From Flammeovirgaceae bacterium UBA2371 (GTDB taxonomy: Bacteria > Bacteroidota > Bacteroidia > Cytophagales > Cyclobacteriaceae), in assembly GCA_002345965.1 (NCBI GenBank), contig DDTF01000029.1, positions 50,789-114,788 on the forward strand: a stretch of DNA of 64,000 nt, in the 5' to 3' direction. Position numbers and translations under genes: made by a program. Below the pieces are notes generated by a model. It was given only the letters and a program-made list of their open reading frames with translations. It did not search any database and had not been told where the DNA came from. Positions 41,824 through 51,177 of the stretch are shown here, one piece after another (position 1 is the stretch's first letter; every line of letters starts with the position of its first letter).

Positions 41824-43057
41824 CGAAATAATAGAAAAGTACAAACTTGACCCGGCCTCGGTTTACAACACGTGGTTCATCGGTAGTGACGAAAGGCTAA
41901 AAGCTTTTCGTGCTATCAGGCGTGGAGTATCCCAGGTGATAGATGACATTAAGACGGAAAAATTTGGCAATGATTTTAAAGGTTCATCTCTGGATTTTGT
42001 ACTTACGGCTATCACAGAACAGAAGCAAGTGTTTGAAGGTGCTGCCCATCCCTTTTACTGGAAACCTAAAATGCGCATTCCCGATATCTATGAAAATCAG
42101 ACTAACAAAAAGGCCTTCGGTCAGTTTTTGGAGAACTGTTACTATGCCAGCAATGAAGATCAACTGATTCGTGAGATTATAAAACTGGATGGCTTGAAAA
42201 TAAAAGGATTAGGCCCTGCTGTGGCTAGTATTCTCTACTTCTTGCATCCCACCATACTTCCGCCATTCAATACAGCCATTGTCAACGGATTCAATTATCT
42301 ATTTCGAGATAAGAAAAAACTAGGCAGTTGGCAAGAGTATCTCAAAATGAGGGAAATAATTATGAAAACAAATGCTGACAATAAAGATCAATTGTCAAAA
42401 GACCTTGGGGCTATCGCAGGTCTGCTTTTTGAGATTGGTTCAAGAAACATAATCATAGAAGGACAGATAATTTCGGACGAAGACAAAGTCAAACTATTAA
42501 AACAATACAACAAGCGGCATAAGGAAGTGATAGGTGAAAAACACGAAGAAGATTTGCATACTGAAATGCAATATCATCTGCTAAAAATTGGTAAAGCATT
42601 AGGGTACGATCCGATTGCTGCAACTAATGACAGAGGCAAATGTCATGGTGAAATCAATTTCTCTTTTATTAGTCTGAATAAATTTCCTGAACTCAATGTG
42701 GACAAGGATACGCTCAACACGATCCAACTTATTGACATCATTTGGTTTGAGAAAAACAACAACAAGGCCGTGTGTGCCTTTGAGGTTGAAAAAAGTACGT
42801 CAATCTACTCAGGCATATTAAGATTGAGTGATCTGGCCATTTCATTTGCCGACCACAATACTTCCCTTTTTATTATCATACCCAACAGCCGCGAAAAGGA
42901 TGTTGTGTTGCAACTTAGCAGGCCAGCGATTAAGAATAGCAGTGTAACTATAAAGTACATCCTATTTTCAGATTTGCGGGAACATTGCGATGCACTTTGC
43001 AAGTTTGGCGAAAGTCATAAAATTCTAGAAAAGATCGCTAAAACCGTTAAATATTAA
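41801..43057 (+). CDS. putative restriction-endonuclease-like protein
   Basis: A 418-residue protein started at ATG 41801 (MDQQPLINEIIEKYKLDP), overlapping the methyltransferase by 23 nt. The N-terminal half is helical with GLKIKGLGPAVASILYFLHP, a helix-hairpin-helix-like DNA-binding segment. The C-terminal half has IDIIWFEKNNNKAVCAFEVEKST and IYSGILRLSDL, a D...E-x-E arrangement as in PD-(D/E)xK nucleases. It is plausibly a DNA-acting enzyme unrelated to copper. Translation coupled to a methyltransferase hints at a modification/restriction-like pair, but the methyltransferase looks like a small-molecule type. Confidence 0.6.
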   Translation: MDQQPLINEIIEKYKLDPASVYNTWFIGSDERLKAFRAIRRGVSQVIDDIKTEKFGNDFKGSSLDFVLTAITEQKQVFEGAAHPFYWKPKMRIPDIYENQTNKKAFGQFLENCYYASNEDQLIREIIKLDGLKIKGLGPAVASILYFLHPTILPPFNTAIVNGFNYLFRDKKKLGSWQEYLKMREIIMKTNADNKDQLSKDLGAIAGLLFEIGSRNIIIEGQIISDEDKVKLLKQYNKRHKEVIGEKHEEDLHTEMQYHLLKIGKALGYDPIAATNDRGKCHGEINFSFISLNKFPELNVDKDTLNTIQLIDIIWFEKNNNKAVCAFEVEKSTSIYSGILRLSDLAISFADHNTSLFIIIPNSREKDVVLQLSRPAIKNSSVTIKYILFSDLREHCDALCKFGESHKILEKIAKTVKY

Positions 43058-43074
43058 TTTAAACTAAACCAACT

Positions 43075-45429
43075 GTGAGACTTTCAATCCTATATATCCA
43101 GAATCTGTTTTCCTTAATAAACGGATTTTTCAAACTCAATTATATTGGGTTGTCAGCACTGTTCACACTAACCATTTCAGCAGTAAGTGCACAGCACGCC
43201 AACCACCAAACAGAAAGGAGTCTTGAACAGACGGTTAAGCATGCAAATAGAAAGCGGGTAGAATATGACCTTTATGTGAAAGACACGTTGGTAAACTACA
43301 CCGGCAAAGTAAGAAAGGCCATTGCCTTGAACGGCCAAATTCCAGCTCCTATATTATTTTTTACGGAAGGTGACACCGCCATCATTCGAGTGCATAATCA
43401 AATGAAGGTAGAAACGTCCATTCATTGGCATGGATTATTACTACCCAATGAACAAGACGGAGTACCCAACCTGACCACCGCTCCAATTGAAGCAGGCAGC
43501 ACGCACACGTTTACATTTCCACTCATTCAATCGGGCACGTATTGGTATCACTCGCATACCCTGTTGCAAGAGCAATCTGGTATTTATGGCTCTATTGTGA
43601 TTTATCCGCCCGAGGGAAAAGAGAAAAAGGAAAAAGTAATCATGCTTTCGGACTGGACAAACGAAAACCCTCACGAAGTGCTTCGATCACTGAAGCGGGG
43701 TTCGGATTGGTATGCCATCAAGAAAAATTCTGTTCAGAGCTGGGGAGAAGCTTTAACCAAAGGTTACTTCAAGGATCGGGCTAAAACAGAATGGGTACGT
43801 ATGCCTGCTATGGATATTTCAGATGTGTACTACAACCGATTTTTCATCAATGGTACATCGGAAGGCACATGGAACGAGGGCAAACCCGGTGATAAGGTCC
43901 GTCTCAGAATTATCAACGGTGGATCATCATCGTATTTCTGGTTGCAATATGCGGGAGGTAAAATGAAAGTCGTTGCTGCAGATGGCCTGAACGTAGAGCC
44001 GGTGGAGGTGGATAAAATCCTAATTGCAGTTGCTGAAACGTATGATGTGGAAGTCATAATACCCGATGATGGGATGGCCTACGAATTTCGGGCCACCGCA
44101 CAGGATATTTCAGGATATGCTTCTTTGTTTTTAGGTGAAGGCATGAAAATGAATGCACCCGATCTGCCCAGGGTAAACTACTTCGAGATGATGCGCGACA
44201 TGAACAACATGGGTAAGATGGGGAGTATGGATATGTCGGGGATGAAAGGAATGGACATGGGTGATATGAAGGGTATGGACATGAAGCAAATGAACATGGC
44301 CGACACAACACATCAAGGTCACAAGATGGAAAAAGATTCATCTATGGTGGATATGGAAATGGATTCCACCATGTCCATGCCGATGGACACCACCATGAAA
44401 GATATGGACATGACAGGTATGGATATGAGCAGCATGAACATGGGCAACATGGAAGAAGTCACCCTTTCTTATGATATGCTGCGATCGCCACAACCCACTA
44501 CGCTGGATCAGGATAAAACCATGCGCGAAATTAAGCTCACTCTTACTGGCAACATGATCCGCTATGTATGGTCGTTTGATAACAAGACGCTTTCGCAATC
44601 GGATAAAATTATGATTCGCAAAGGTGAAAATGTGCGAATGACGTTGGTGAACAACACCATGATGCGTCACCCTATGCACTTGCATGGCCATTTCTTCCGG
44701 TTTATCAATGAGCAGGAGGAATATGCACCTATGAAGCACACGTTTGATATTCAGCCAATGCAAAGTGTGACCATTGAATTTTACGCCAACGAAGAGAAAG
44801 ACTGGTTCTTTCACTGCCACATACTTTATCACATGATGGCAGGAATGGCACGGGTGGTGAGCTACGAAAATTCACCATCTAATACCCAGGTTTCCGATAA
44901 AGATCAACGCAAACTCTTCAAAGAAGACAAGATGCCTTTCTTGTGGGGCCAGACAAAAGTTGCCAGTGATGCTGTCTTTGGATTTGTGAGTCTGTCCGGA
45001 AACAGGGGGATACTAGGATCCACCTACAGGGTAAGTTATAAAAATCAATATGAGTTTCAACCCGACTACGAGCGGTTTCTTGACAAGCGACAGTTCTTCT
45101 CAGCCTATGTCGGAGCCGATATCAGAAACACAAGACAGGTAATAGAAAGTGGAAAGCTTATAAACAGACAGGTAGGGGTGTTGGGTATTCGTTATTTGTT
45201 ACCAATGTTTTTGTTGACTGAGTTGAGGATTGACCACCGGGGCGATGTTCGGTTTCAGATTGCACGAAACGATATACCGATCACCAAGAGACTGCGCCTT
45301 AGCCTGGTTGCTAACACAGATAAAGAGTATAATATTGATTTTGATTACTACATACACAAATACATTGCCATACATGGTTCTTACGATTCTGATTATAAGT
45401 TTGGAACTGGAATAACTTTTCTTTGGTAA
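43075..45429 (+). CDS. multicopper oxidase fused to CopB-like outer-membrane domain
   Basis: A 784-residue protein from GTG 43075 with signal segment (about 22-40, ISAVSAQ). Residues ~50-600 form a CopA/PcoA-type multicopper oxidase: SIHWHGLLLPNEQDG, YWYHSHTLLQEQSG, HPMHLHGHFFRF and FFHCHILYHMMAGM. A Met/Asp-rich stretch (~372-458, about 30 Met) interrupts the enzyme. From ~622 the protein continues with beta-strands (GVLGIRYLLPMFLLTELRID, ITFLW terminus) resembling the CopB/PcoB outer-membrane protein. PcoA and PcoB are normally separate; here they are one chain. Function: periplasmic Cu+ oxidation at the outer membrane. Confidence 0.88.
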   Translation: MRLSILYIQNLFSLINGFFKLNYIGLSALFTLTISAVSAQHANHQTERSLEQTVKHANRKRVEYDLYVKDTLVNYTGKVRKAIALNGQIPAPILFFTEGDTAIIRVHNQMKVETSIHWHGLLLPNEQDGVPNLTTAPIEAGSTHTFTFPLIQSGTYWYHSHTLLQEQSGIYGSIVIYPPEGKEKKEKVIMLSDWTNENPHEVLRSLKRGSDWYAIKKNSVQSWGEALTKGYFKDRAKTEWVRMPAMDISDVYYNRFFINGTSEGTWNEGKPGDKVRLRIINGGSSSYFWLQYAGGKMKVVAADGLNVEPVEVDKILIAVAETYDVEVIIPDDGMAYEFRATAQDISGYASLFLGEGMKMNAPDLPRVNYFEMMRDMNNMGKMGSMDMSGMKGMDMGDMKGMDMKQMNMADTTHQGHKMEKDSSMVDMEMDSTMSMPMDTTMKDMDMTGMDMSSMNMGNMEEVTLSYDMLRSPQPTTLDQDKTMREIKLTLTGNMIRYVWSFDNKTLSQSDKIMIRKGENVRMTLVNNTMMRHPMHLHGHFFRFINEQEEYAPMKHTFDIQPMQSVTIEFYANEEKDWFFHCHILYHMMAGMARVVSYENSPSNTQVSDKDQRKLFKEDKMPFLWGQTKVASDAVFGFVSLSGNRGILGSTYRVSYKNQYEFQPDYERFLDKRQFFSAYVGADIRNTRQVIESGKLINRQVGVLGIRYLLPMFLLTELRIDHRGDVRFQIARNDIPITKRLRLSLVANTDKEYNIDFDYYIHKYIAIHGSYDSDYKFGTGITFLW

Positions 45430-45646
45430 CGCCAATGCACTAAAGACTTTACACGATGAACTTAATCGAAAATGACGTCATTGAAATCTAATAATGAAAC
45501 GATTAATCCATTAACTTTGCACATTGAGGGTCTAAAAAGCTAATCATCTACTTTTGTGAGAAATTCTTTAACTGTTACGCTCAAGAAAGGCCAACATTGG
45601 AATTAAGCCTGTAAACTTTTAATTAACCATAACCTTAATATTGATA
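45430..45646. other. intergenic region with a -7-like promoter element
   Basis: TAACTTTG (45512-45519) matches the Bacteroidota TAnnTTTG element about 130 nt before the DUF2911 gene. A TTG at the right distance is missing. Nothing else recognisable. Confidence 0.3.
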
Positions 45647-46270
45647 ATGATGAATATTATTTTCAGAAGCTTAATAATGGCCACTCTGTTGAGTTGTGCA
45701 AACGGGAATACAAAAAGTGATATGCAGATTGAAGAACCAAAAACAAAAGCTATATCTCCAAAAGATGAAGAAAATATCATAGAACCGCAAAGTGAACTAG
45801 ACACTTTAAAAGGCAGTATACGAGCACGCACAGACGGGATGATTGGAAATGTTAGTATGACCATTCGATACTATTCGCCAGCAGTTCGTGGCCGTGTAAT
45901 CTGGGGCGGACTAGTTGCTTATGATAATGTATGGGTAACAGGTGCGCATAAAGCCACGAGCATTGAATTTGATCACGATATTAAAATTGGTAAGACAGTG
46001 GTACCAGCGGGCAAATATGCCTTCTTTACTATTCCAAGCAAAGATCAGTGGATGATCATTCTCAACAAGAACTGGAACCAACACCTTGTAGATGATTATG
46101 CACAAGAGGAAGATGTAGTGCGTATAAATGTAGTCCCTGAGACTCAAGTAACACATCAGGAAAGACTTCGCTACGTAATAGAACCTGAAACTGAAAAAGC
46201 AGGAGAAATAGTGATTTATTGGGAGAAGCTGGAGGTTTCAGTGCCGTTTGAAATCCTAAACCAGCAATGA
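45647..46270 (+). CDS. DUF2911 lipoprotein
   Basis: A 207-residue exported protein. The signal ends at TLLSC near residue 16, a lipobox. The domain has the DUF2911 pattern: SMTIRYYSPAVRGRVIWGGL, VWVTGAHKATSIEFDHDIKI, VPAGKYAFFTIPSKDQW, IILNKNWNQHLVDDY. Several ATGs (45647, 45650) give the same mature protein. It overlaps the ABC permease start by 4 nt. Function is unknown; common in Bacteroidota. Confidence 0.87.
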   Translation: MMNIIFRSLIMATLLSCANGNTKSDMQIEEPKTKAISPKDEENIIEPQSELDTLKGSIRARTDGMIGNVSMTIRYYSPAVRGRVIWGGLVAYDNVWVTGAHKATSIEFDHDIKIGKTVVPAGKYAFFTIPSKDQWMIILNKNWNQHLVDDYAQEEDVVRINVVPETQVTHQERLRYVIEPETEKAGEIVIYWEKLEVSVPFEILNQQ

Positions 46271-48624
46271 TTCGCTCTTTTTTAATATTGGGTCTCCGCA
46301 ATCTCTTTAACAAAAACAGAGTATATACTTTCGTAAATATCCTTGGGCTTGCAGTAGGGCTAGCATCCCTGTGGTTGGTGTCATTGTTTATCTATGACGA
46401 ATATACTTTCGACCGGCACTACACCAAAACCGATACTATCTACCGTGTGATCCTAGACTTCGCCAGCGATGGCACCATAACATCCTGGGCCAAAACCAGC
46501 GCACCTATAGGCCAGTACTTGCAGGGGGCCTTTCCTGAAATAGAACAAGTTGCCCGGATTAGAAAAAACCCCGGTACTGATTTACTCTCCATTGGCGAAA
46601 GACAATTTTACGAACCACAATTATTTTTCACGGACAGCACGTTTTTCCAAATTTTCGACATCCCATTTCAAAAAGGGAACCGAGACCTGGCCCTGGCGGA
46701 TAAAAATAATATTGTACTGACGGAGGCACTTGCCCTTAAGTATTTCGGCAGCACGGATGTGATTGGAAAAACCATTCGCTATGACAATAGCATTGACCTG
46801 AAAGTAACCGGGGTAATGGAGTCCATGCATCCCAACTCTCACTTCATTGCCGATGCATTCGTTACTTTCTCTACATTACGCGATTTGTTTGGAGAAAAAC
46901 GGTTGGCACACTGGGGTCAGTTTGACCACTATACCTATGTATTATTGGCTCCAGGTGCTTCAGCGATTCAGCTTGAATCCAAGCTTTCCGATTTGTTAAA
47001 GCGCAACGCACCAGAATGGGTACAGGAAAAGGAATCTTTATTCCTTCAACCACTCACTTCCATTCACCTTCACTCTGATCGCAAGGATGAAATTTCTGCC
47101 AACAGTAATGAAAAGTTTTCTTACATATTAGGCACCATTGCATTATTTATTCTACTCATGGCTTGCGCCAATTTCATCAATTTATCTACCGCCACTCAAC
47201 TATCCCGATCAAAAGAAGTTGCCATACAAAAAGCCTTGGGGGCCAACGCAAGTAACCTTACCTTCTATTTTTTTATAGAATCTCTGGTCATTTGCTTGAC
47301 CGCTTTCATGCTCTCACTCTTAATGACGCAACTTGCGTTGCCTTACTTTAATATGAGTACTGGCAAGCAAATTATGCTGCAGCAAAACCTTTGGTTGTTA
47401 ACTCCAGCCCTGGGAGTAGTCACTCTCATCGCTTTGTTTACTGGATTATTTCCTGCCTGGCAATCAGGAAAACTTACAACCTCATTGGTTGGTAAGCCGC
47501 AAACCGGTGGCACAAGCTCAGGACTCAGAACCAGTTTAGCGGTTTTTCAATTCAGCATCTCCATCTTTTTAATCATCGCCACCTGGATTGTATTCAAACA
47601 ACTCAATTTTTTGGAATCAAGTCAGTTTGGATTCAATAGCGAAAATGTAATTGTTGTTCCTGTAAAAGACAGGTCACAAAATAATCGCTTTCAAACGCTG
47701 ACGAATGAAATTGAACAATTACCTGGCATTGAAAAAGCCTGCTTTTCCTCAAGCACCCCCGGTGCCAACAATTCACTCACGTACACCTACACAATGCTGG
47801 GATCTGAATCCGGAGAGCAGGCCCTTTCCACCTTCTTGGTTGACGACAAGTTTTTTGATCTTTACCATATTCAAATAAAAGAAGGAAGACTTCTCAATCC
47901 CAACAACATCGATACCCTTGCCGATGTACTGCTCAACGAAGCTGCAGTAGAAACACTGCAACTCAAAGATCCTATTGGCCAACAAGTAACTGGCAAGGTG
48001 AATGGAAAAGTGGTCGGTATTGTAATGAACTTCAATCACACCTCTTTGCATGAAGCTGTGCAACCAGTCATCATGTATGCTTTCACGCCTACCTTCAGGT
48101 TCGTTTCAGTGAAGCTAAACGATAACCAAGCTGGAATCGAGGCACTTGGTAAAAAATGGCCGGAACTCTATCATGGTTATCCATTGGAGTATGATTTTCT
48201 GAACGATCAGATCAAACAATTATATGGTGCTGAATTCAAATTGAAAGAAGCTTACACCTCGTTTTCTTTGATCGCGATATTGATTGCTGGAGTTGGCTTA
48301 ATTGGCCTGACCACGTATTTGTTAAACAGAAAACTAAAGGAGATCAGTATCCGCAAAGTATTTGGTGGCAGTACCATTCAAATCATTAAGTGGATGTACG
48401 CCAGTTATGTTTTTATCATAATCCTCGCTTCGGTACTGGCCGGATCTGCCAGTTATTATTTTATGACGCGATGGCTCAATGAATTCAGTTATCAAATCGA
48501 ATTGAATATTGTTTATTTTATCTTACCACCATTGGTCATGGCCTGCGTCCTATTTCTATCAACCGGATTTCAAACACTGCGGGCTTCCAGGGCCAATCCA
48601 ATAAAATACTTAAAGGAGGATTAA
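46267..48624 (+). CDS. FtsX/MacB-type ABC transporter permease
   Basis: A 785-residue permease typical of Bacteroidota: two halves, each with a MacB periplasmic core domain and FtsX membrane helices. The start MIRSFLILGLRNLFNKNRVY and the repeats NLSTATQLSRSKEVAIQKALGA and YLLNRKLKEISIRKVFGGS mark the two FtsX modules. Eight membrane helices are expected. The ATP-binding partner is not adjacent. Such proteins transport lipids, peptides or signal envelope stress. Its start codon overlaps the DUF2911 stop. Confidence 0.9.
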   Translation: MIRSFLILGLRNLFNKNRVYTFVNILGLAVGLASLWLVSLFIYDEYTFDRHYTKTDTIYRVILDFASDGTITSWAKTSAPIGQYLQGAFPEIEQVARIRKNPGTDLLSIGERQFYEPQLFFTDSTFFQIFDIPFQKGNRDLALADKNNIVLTEALALKYFGSTDVIGKTIRYDNSIDLKVTGVMESMHPNSHFIADAFVTFSTLRDLFGEKRLAHWGQFDHYTYVLLAPGASAIQLESKLSDLLKRNAPEWVQEKESLFLQPLTSIHLHSDRKDEISANSNEKFSYILGTIALFILLMACANFINLSTATQLSRSKEVAIQKALGANASNLTFYFFIESLVICLTAFMLSLLMTQLALPYFNMSTGKQIMLQQNLWLLTPALGVVTLIALFTGLFPAWQSGKLTTSLVGKPQTGGTSSGLRTSLAVFQFSISIFLIIATWIVFKQLNFLESSQFGFNSENVIVVPVKDRSQNNRFQTLTNEIEQLPGIEKACFSSSTPGANNSLTYTYTMLGSESGEQALSTFLVDDKFFDLYHIQIKEGRLLNPNNIDTLADVLLNEAAVETLQLKDPIGQQVTGKVNGKVVGIVMNFNHTSLHEAVQPVIMYAFTPTFRFVSVKLNDNQAGIEALGKKWPELYHGYPLEYDFLNDQIKQLYGAEFKLKEAYTSFSLIAILIAGVGLIGLTTYLLNRKLKEISIRKVFGGSTIQIIKWMYASYVFIIILASVLAGSASYYFMTRWLNEFSYQIELNIVYFILPPLVMACVLFLSTGFQTLRASRANPIKYLKED

Positions 48625-48693
48625 ATTCACAAAACTCACGGCTACTCGCACTCAGGTGCCATACTTAAGTAGTACATAAGACCATTTCACCAC

Positions 48694-48816
48694 AAGCCAA
48701 AGGTATGCCCGTTGCGAAAAATTTGTCAAGGGCAAGTCGAGTGACGATCTCTATCTTATTATTTTTGAATCGTCACCCTTGACAAAATTTTCGCAACATG
48801 CTCATTGGCGGCTTGT
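48694..48816. repeat. long imperfect palindrome
   Basis: Core arms GTTGCGAAAAATTTGTCAAGGG (48711-48732, first 20 of 22 bases shown to 48730) and its complement at 48776-48797 match at 21 of 22 positions; inside, GTGACGAT (48741-48748) pairs with ATCGTCAC (48769-48776), and outside the arms ACAAGCC (48693-48699) pairs with GGCTTGT more weakly. No gene is encoded. It looks like a MITE-like or REP-like element, or a strong bidirectional terminator between converging genes (permease ends 48624, DUF6602 gene ends 48912 on the other strand). Confidence 0.6.
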
Positions 48817-48911
48817 CGGTAAAAATGGCTAGGTAAATTTATTTAATAATCTGCTTTTACTTCTTATCCCGATTAGTGAAATAAAACTCATTATATCATT
48901 TGACAAATGCC

Positions 48912-50225
48912 CTACGGAAGATCAAATTTAATATGAAGCGTATTCATCATTTTTCTTCCCAGCTTCTTCTCCACCCATCTTGTTAATTTTCCAGTTTTGT
49001 CGTCACCCGCAACAAATCCGATATTAGGTAAAGCAATACATCTGCAGTGATCGGTTAATAGCGCAAGTTGCTTATGTGAGTCGATGTAGACTAAGCCGGT
49101 ATTTACTAGCTCTATGATAAATGGCTCCACATCAACTTTACTATTTATTATCTCTAGACACCAATTTATTTTTGTTAGTTTCAAAAATCCATACTTACAT
49201 AAATACGCTATGACATGGTGTTGCTCTTTGGAAATACTAACCGGCTCCCAATTTTCTGGTGGTATAGGCTGAGTGAAGTAATTCCCGGGGAAATCATCAT
49301 AATGGTAATTCCATCCGCGTTGTCCCATTATATTTACAATGTTACAATTCAAAAAACGATTAACGCATTCTATCTCCAAGTCGTCTCCAAATATTTGAGG
49401 ATCTAATTCATATCGGTAAGATAGACGGCTCCAGATAAATTCTAATAAATGCAGAACAGGTTTGTTTGAACTTGAATTATAAAATGGCCAAGTACCATTC
49501 TCAATTGCCGATATATAAGGCATTCCGTTTCCTTTGAGCAGACAAAACTGATCGCTCATTATTAAGTTCGGAAAATGTAGTGGACTGAATCCTGAAACAA
49601 GTCGATTTTCTTCTAAGAAACCTTTAAAACTATCTCGTAGTCCCGATTCGGATGCGTACCCACGGTAACCTATTACGATACGCAATGGCAGACATGCTTC
49701 TGCCCTTAAGCAATGCCAGATGTGTTCTGCTGTGGTACTTTGGAAATAGTTTGTAACAGGCTTACTGCTATGTTTGCCCATTTTAAATACTCCTTTATAT
49801 GAATCTGTTAGGATTCTGAATGTATAGGCGGCTGAATTTTCAAGTTCGCAAATATCATAGACGTTCTTGAGATTAAAGTATGCCTCTGACAACAAGCTTT
49901 TATTTAATGTTTTTTTTACTTGAAATACAGCTATTACCTGATCCTCTGAAACAATGTATTTCTCTGTGAAGGGAAGTTGTTTAGCTTCCCCCTCAATGAG
50001 CATTGCATCCATTTCATGACTTAATTCTCCTTTTTTATTCTGAATAAAAGAACCGATCACGATATTAAGATTTAAACCTTCAAACACAGCTTTCTCCAAA
50101 ACTGATTTGGTAAGCCCCTCATACATGTCACCAATTGTAGGTCTGTGCAAAATTGCTGTATCGTCTATACGAGATTTCCCGACCTCGATTAAATTCTTAA
50201 TAAGATCTTCAACAGTTCGAATCAT
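48912..50225 (-). CDS. DUF6602-like protein
   Basis: A 437-residue cytoplasmic protein. The N-terminal half matches the DUF6602 pattern: RPTIGDMYEGLTKSVLEKAV, GELSHEMDAMLIEGE and DQVIAVFQVKKTL. The spaced D...QVKK is similar to PD-(D/E)xK nuclease-like cores, with Q in place of the usual E. The C-terminal half (from about 230) is unassigned with SLPFY-like aromatic segments. DUF6602 genes often occur alone in accessory DNA. A defence-linked nuclease role is inference. A -7 element lies just upstream (50251-50258). Confidence 0.68.
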   Translation of the reverse strand: MIRTVEDLIKNLIEVGKSRIDDTAILHRPTIGDMYEGLTKSVLEKAVFEGLNLNIVIGSFIQNKKGELSHEMDAMLIEGEAKQLPFTEKYIVSEDQVIAVFQVKKTLNKSLLSEAYFNLKNVYDICELENSAAYTFRILTDSYKGVFKMGKHSSKPVTNYFQSTTAEHIWHCLRAEACLPLRIVIGYRGYASESGLRDSFKGFLEENRLVSGFSPLHFPNLIMSDQFCLLKGNGMPYISAIENGTWPFYNSSSNKPVLHLLEFIWSRLSYRYELDPQIFGDDLEIECVNRFLNCNIVNIMGQRGWNYHYDDFPGNYFTQPIPPENWEPVSISKEQHHVIAYLCKYGFLKLTKINWCLEIINSKVDVEPFIIELVNTGLVYIDSHKQLALLTDHCRCIALPNIGFVAGDDKTGKLTRWVEKKLGRKMMNTLHIKFDLP

Positions 50226-50250
50226 AAACTCAAGTCATTAATCATTGGTA

Positions 50251-50258
50251 CAAAGTTA
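50251..50258 (-). promoter_or_regulatory. -7 promoter element for the DUF6602-like gene
   Basis: On the minus strand TAACTTTG matches TAnnTTTG, 26 nt before the ATG at 50225. A TTG occurs 22 bases further upstream, longer than the usual spacer. Tentative. Confidence 0.35.
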
Positions 50259-50412
50259 TGCTTATGTCGGAATATGCTTGCAAGGAATTTCCGGCATAAA
50301 CGGTTTCCCCCTTACAGTCGTGCCTCCTTCCAGGAACCCCCAATTATTCCGTTCCTCCTTGCGCAAATTCCTTCCAAAGCCTTCGAGTGCACCATAATTA
50401 ATTCTTACGATT

Positions 50413-50880
50413 ATGGAAAACACAAAAGAAACAAGACAGTATCAGGTAGCAGAGATTCAGCTCAGCTACAAGTCAAACATCAAGCCATCGCAGCGTCCTA
50501 AGATCAACAGTTCAAGGGATGCCCACACTGTATTAAAGGAAACTTGGGATGAGACGAAGATTGAGCTTGTAGAGCAATTCAAAGTAATGCTTACGAATCG
50601 TGCAAACAAGGTTCTTGGAATTTTTGAAGTATCTACAGGAGGAATCAGCGGGACTGTAGCTGATCCAAAACTAATTTTTGCGGCCGCGATTAAAGCAGCA
50701 GCATCAGGTATCATTCTAAGTCATAATCATCCTTCTGGCAATTTACAGCCGAGTCAGGCGGATATTGATCTGACCAGAAAGATAAGAGAAGCTGGTAGAT
50801 TTTTGGAAATTCAATTACTTGATCACATCATAATAACCACCGAAGGATATTATTCCTTCGCTGATGAAGGGCTCATATAG
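50413..50880 (+). CDS. RadC/JAB domain protein, mobile-element type
   Basis: A 155-residue JAMM-fold protein. The metal motif is complete: ILSHNHPSGNLQPSQADIDLTR, with Glu in GIFEVSTGG as the other catalytic residue. The short length without the helix-hairpin-helix of chromosomal RadC, and the N-terminus RQYQVAEIQLSY, are typical of RadC copies on Bacteroidota integrative elements. No integrase or relaxase is adjacent, so it may be a remnant. The upstream gap has a direct/inverted pair GCAAGGAATTT and AAATTCCTTCC about 85 bp apart. A terminator follows directly. Confidence 0.88.
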   Translation: MENTKETRQYQVAEIQLSYKSNIKPSQRPKINSSRDAHTVLKETWDETKIELVEQFKVMLTNRANKVLGIFEVSTGGISGTVADPKLIFAAAIKAAASGIILSHNHPSGNLQPSQADIDLTRKIREAGRFLEIQLLDHIIITTEGYYSFADEGLI

Positions 50881-50894
50881 GGCCCTTTTTTTAT
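50867..50894 (+). terminator. rho-independent terminator of radC-like gene
   Basis: AAGGGC (50867-50872) pairs with GCCCTT (50882-50887) and is followed by a T tract. The stop codon lies in the loop, so the hairpin overlaps the coding end. Confidence 0.7.
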
Positions 50895-51062
50895 TTCTTT
50901 TCAAAAGATCAGCCGTGTCATTTAGAATCAATTAGCCATATTTGACTAATATAATGAAGATGCACAGGCACGAAACTTAGCAATTTGATTAGGCTGCCAT
51001 ATTAGCCAACTTTCTAAGGTCTTCAATAAAAAGGTTCGAAAATTGTACAGGGAGGACGACAA

Positions 51063-51177
51063 TCAAAAGACCCCAGGCGAAAGCCTGGGGTTTTGTTTTT
51101 TATAGCCGAGCCAAGCCCAGCTTGGGCGAGGATAGAAAAAACAAAACAAAGTGAGCGTAGCGAGCGAGGTCTTTTGA
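51063..51177. repeat. 115-bp imperfect palindrome containing a strong terminator hairpin
   Basis: The ends TCAAAAGACC (51063-51072) and GGTCTTTTGA (51168-51177) are exact complements. TTTTGTTTTTTATAGCCGAG and CGAGGATAGAAAAAACAAAAC form inner arms. Within it CCCCAGGC-GAAA-GCCTGGGG (51071-51090) followed by TTTTGTTTTTT is a textbook terminator. The right half is the start of the 174-bp repeat unit. Confidence 0.7.

Noticed and set aside
43830..44832. Minus-strand His-rich frames opposite the multicopper oxidase
   Set aside because: Their His/Cys richness is the complement of Met (ATG) and Asp codons in the Met-rich oxidase segment.
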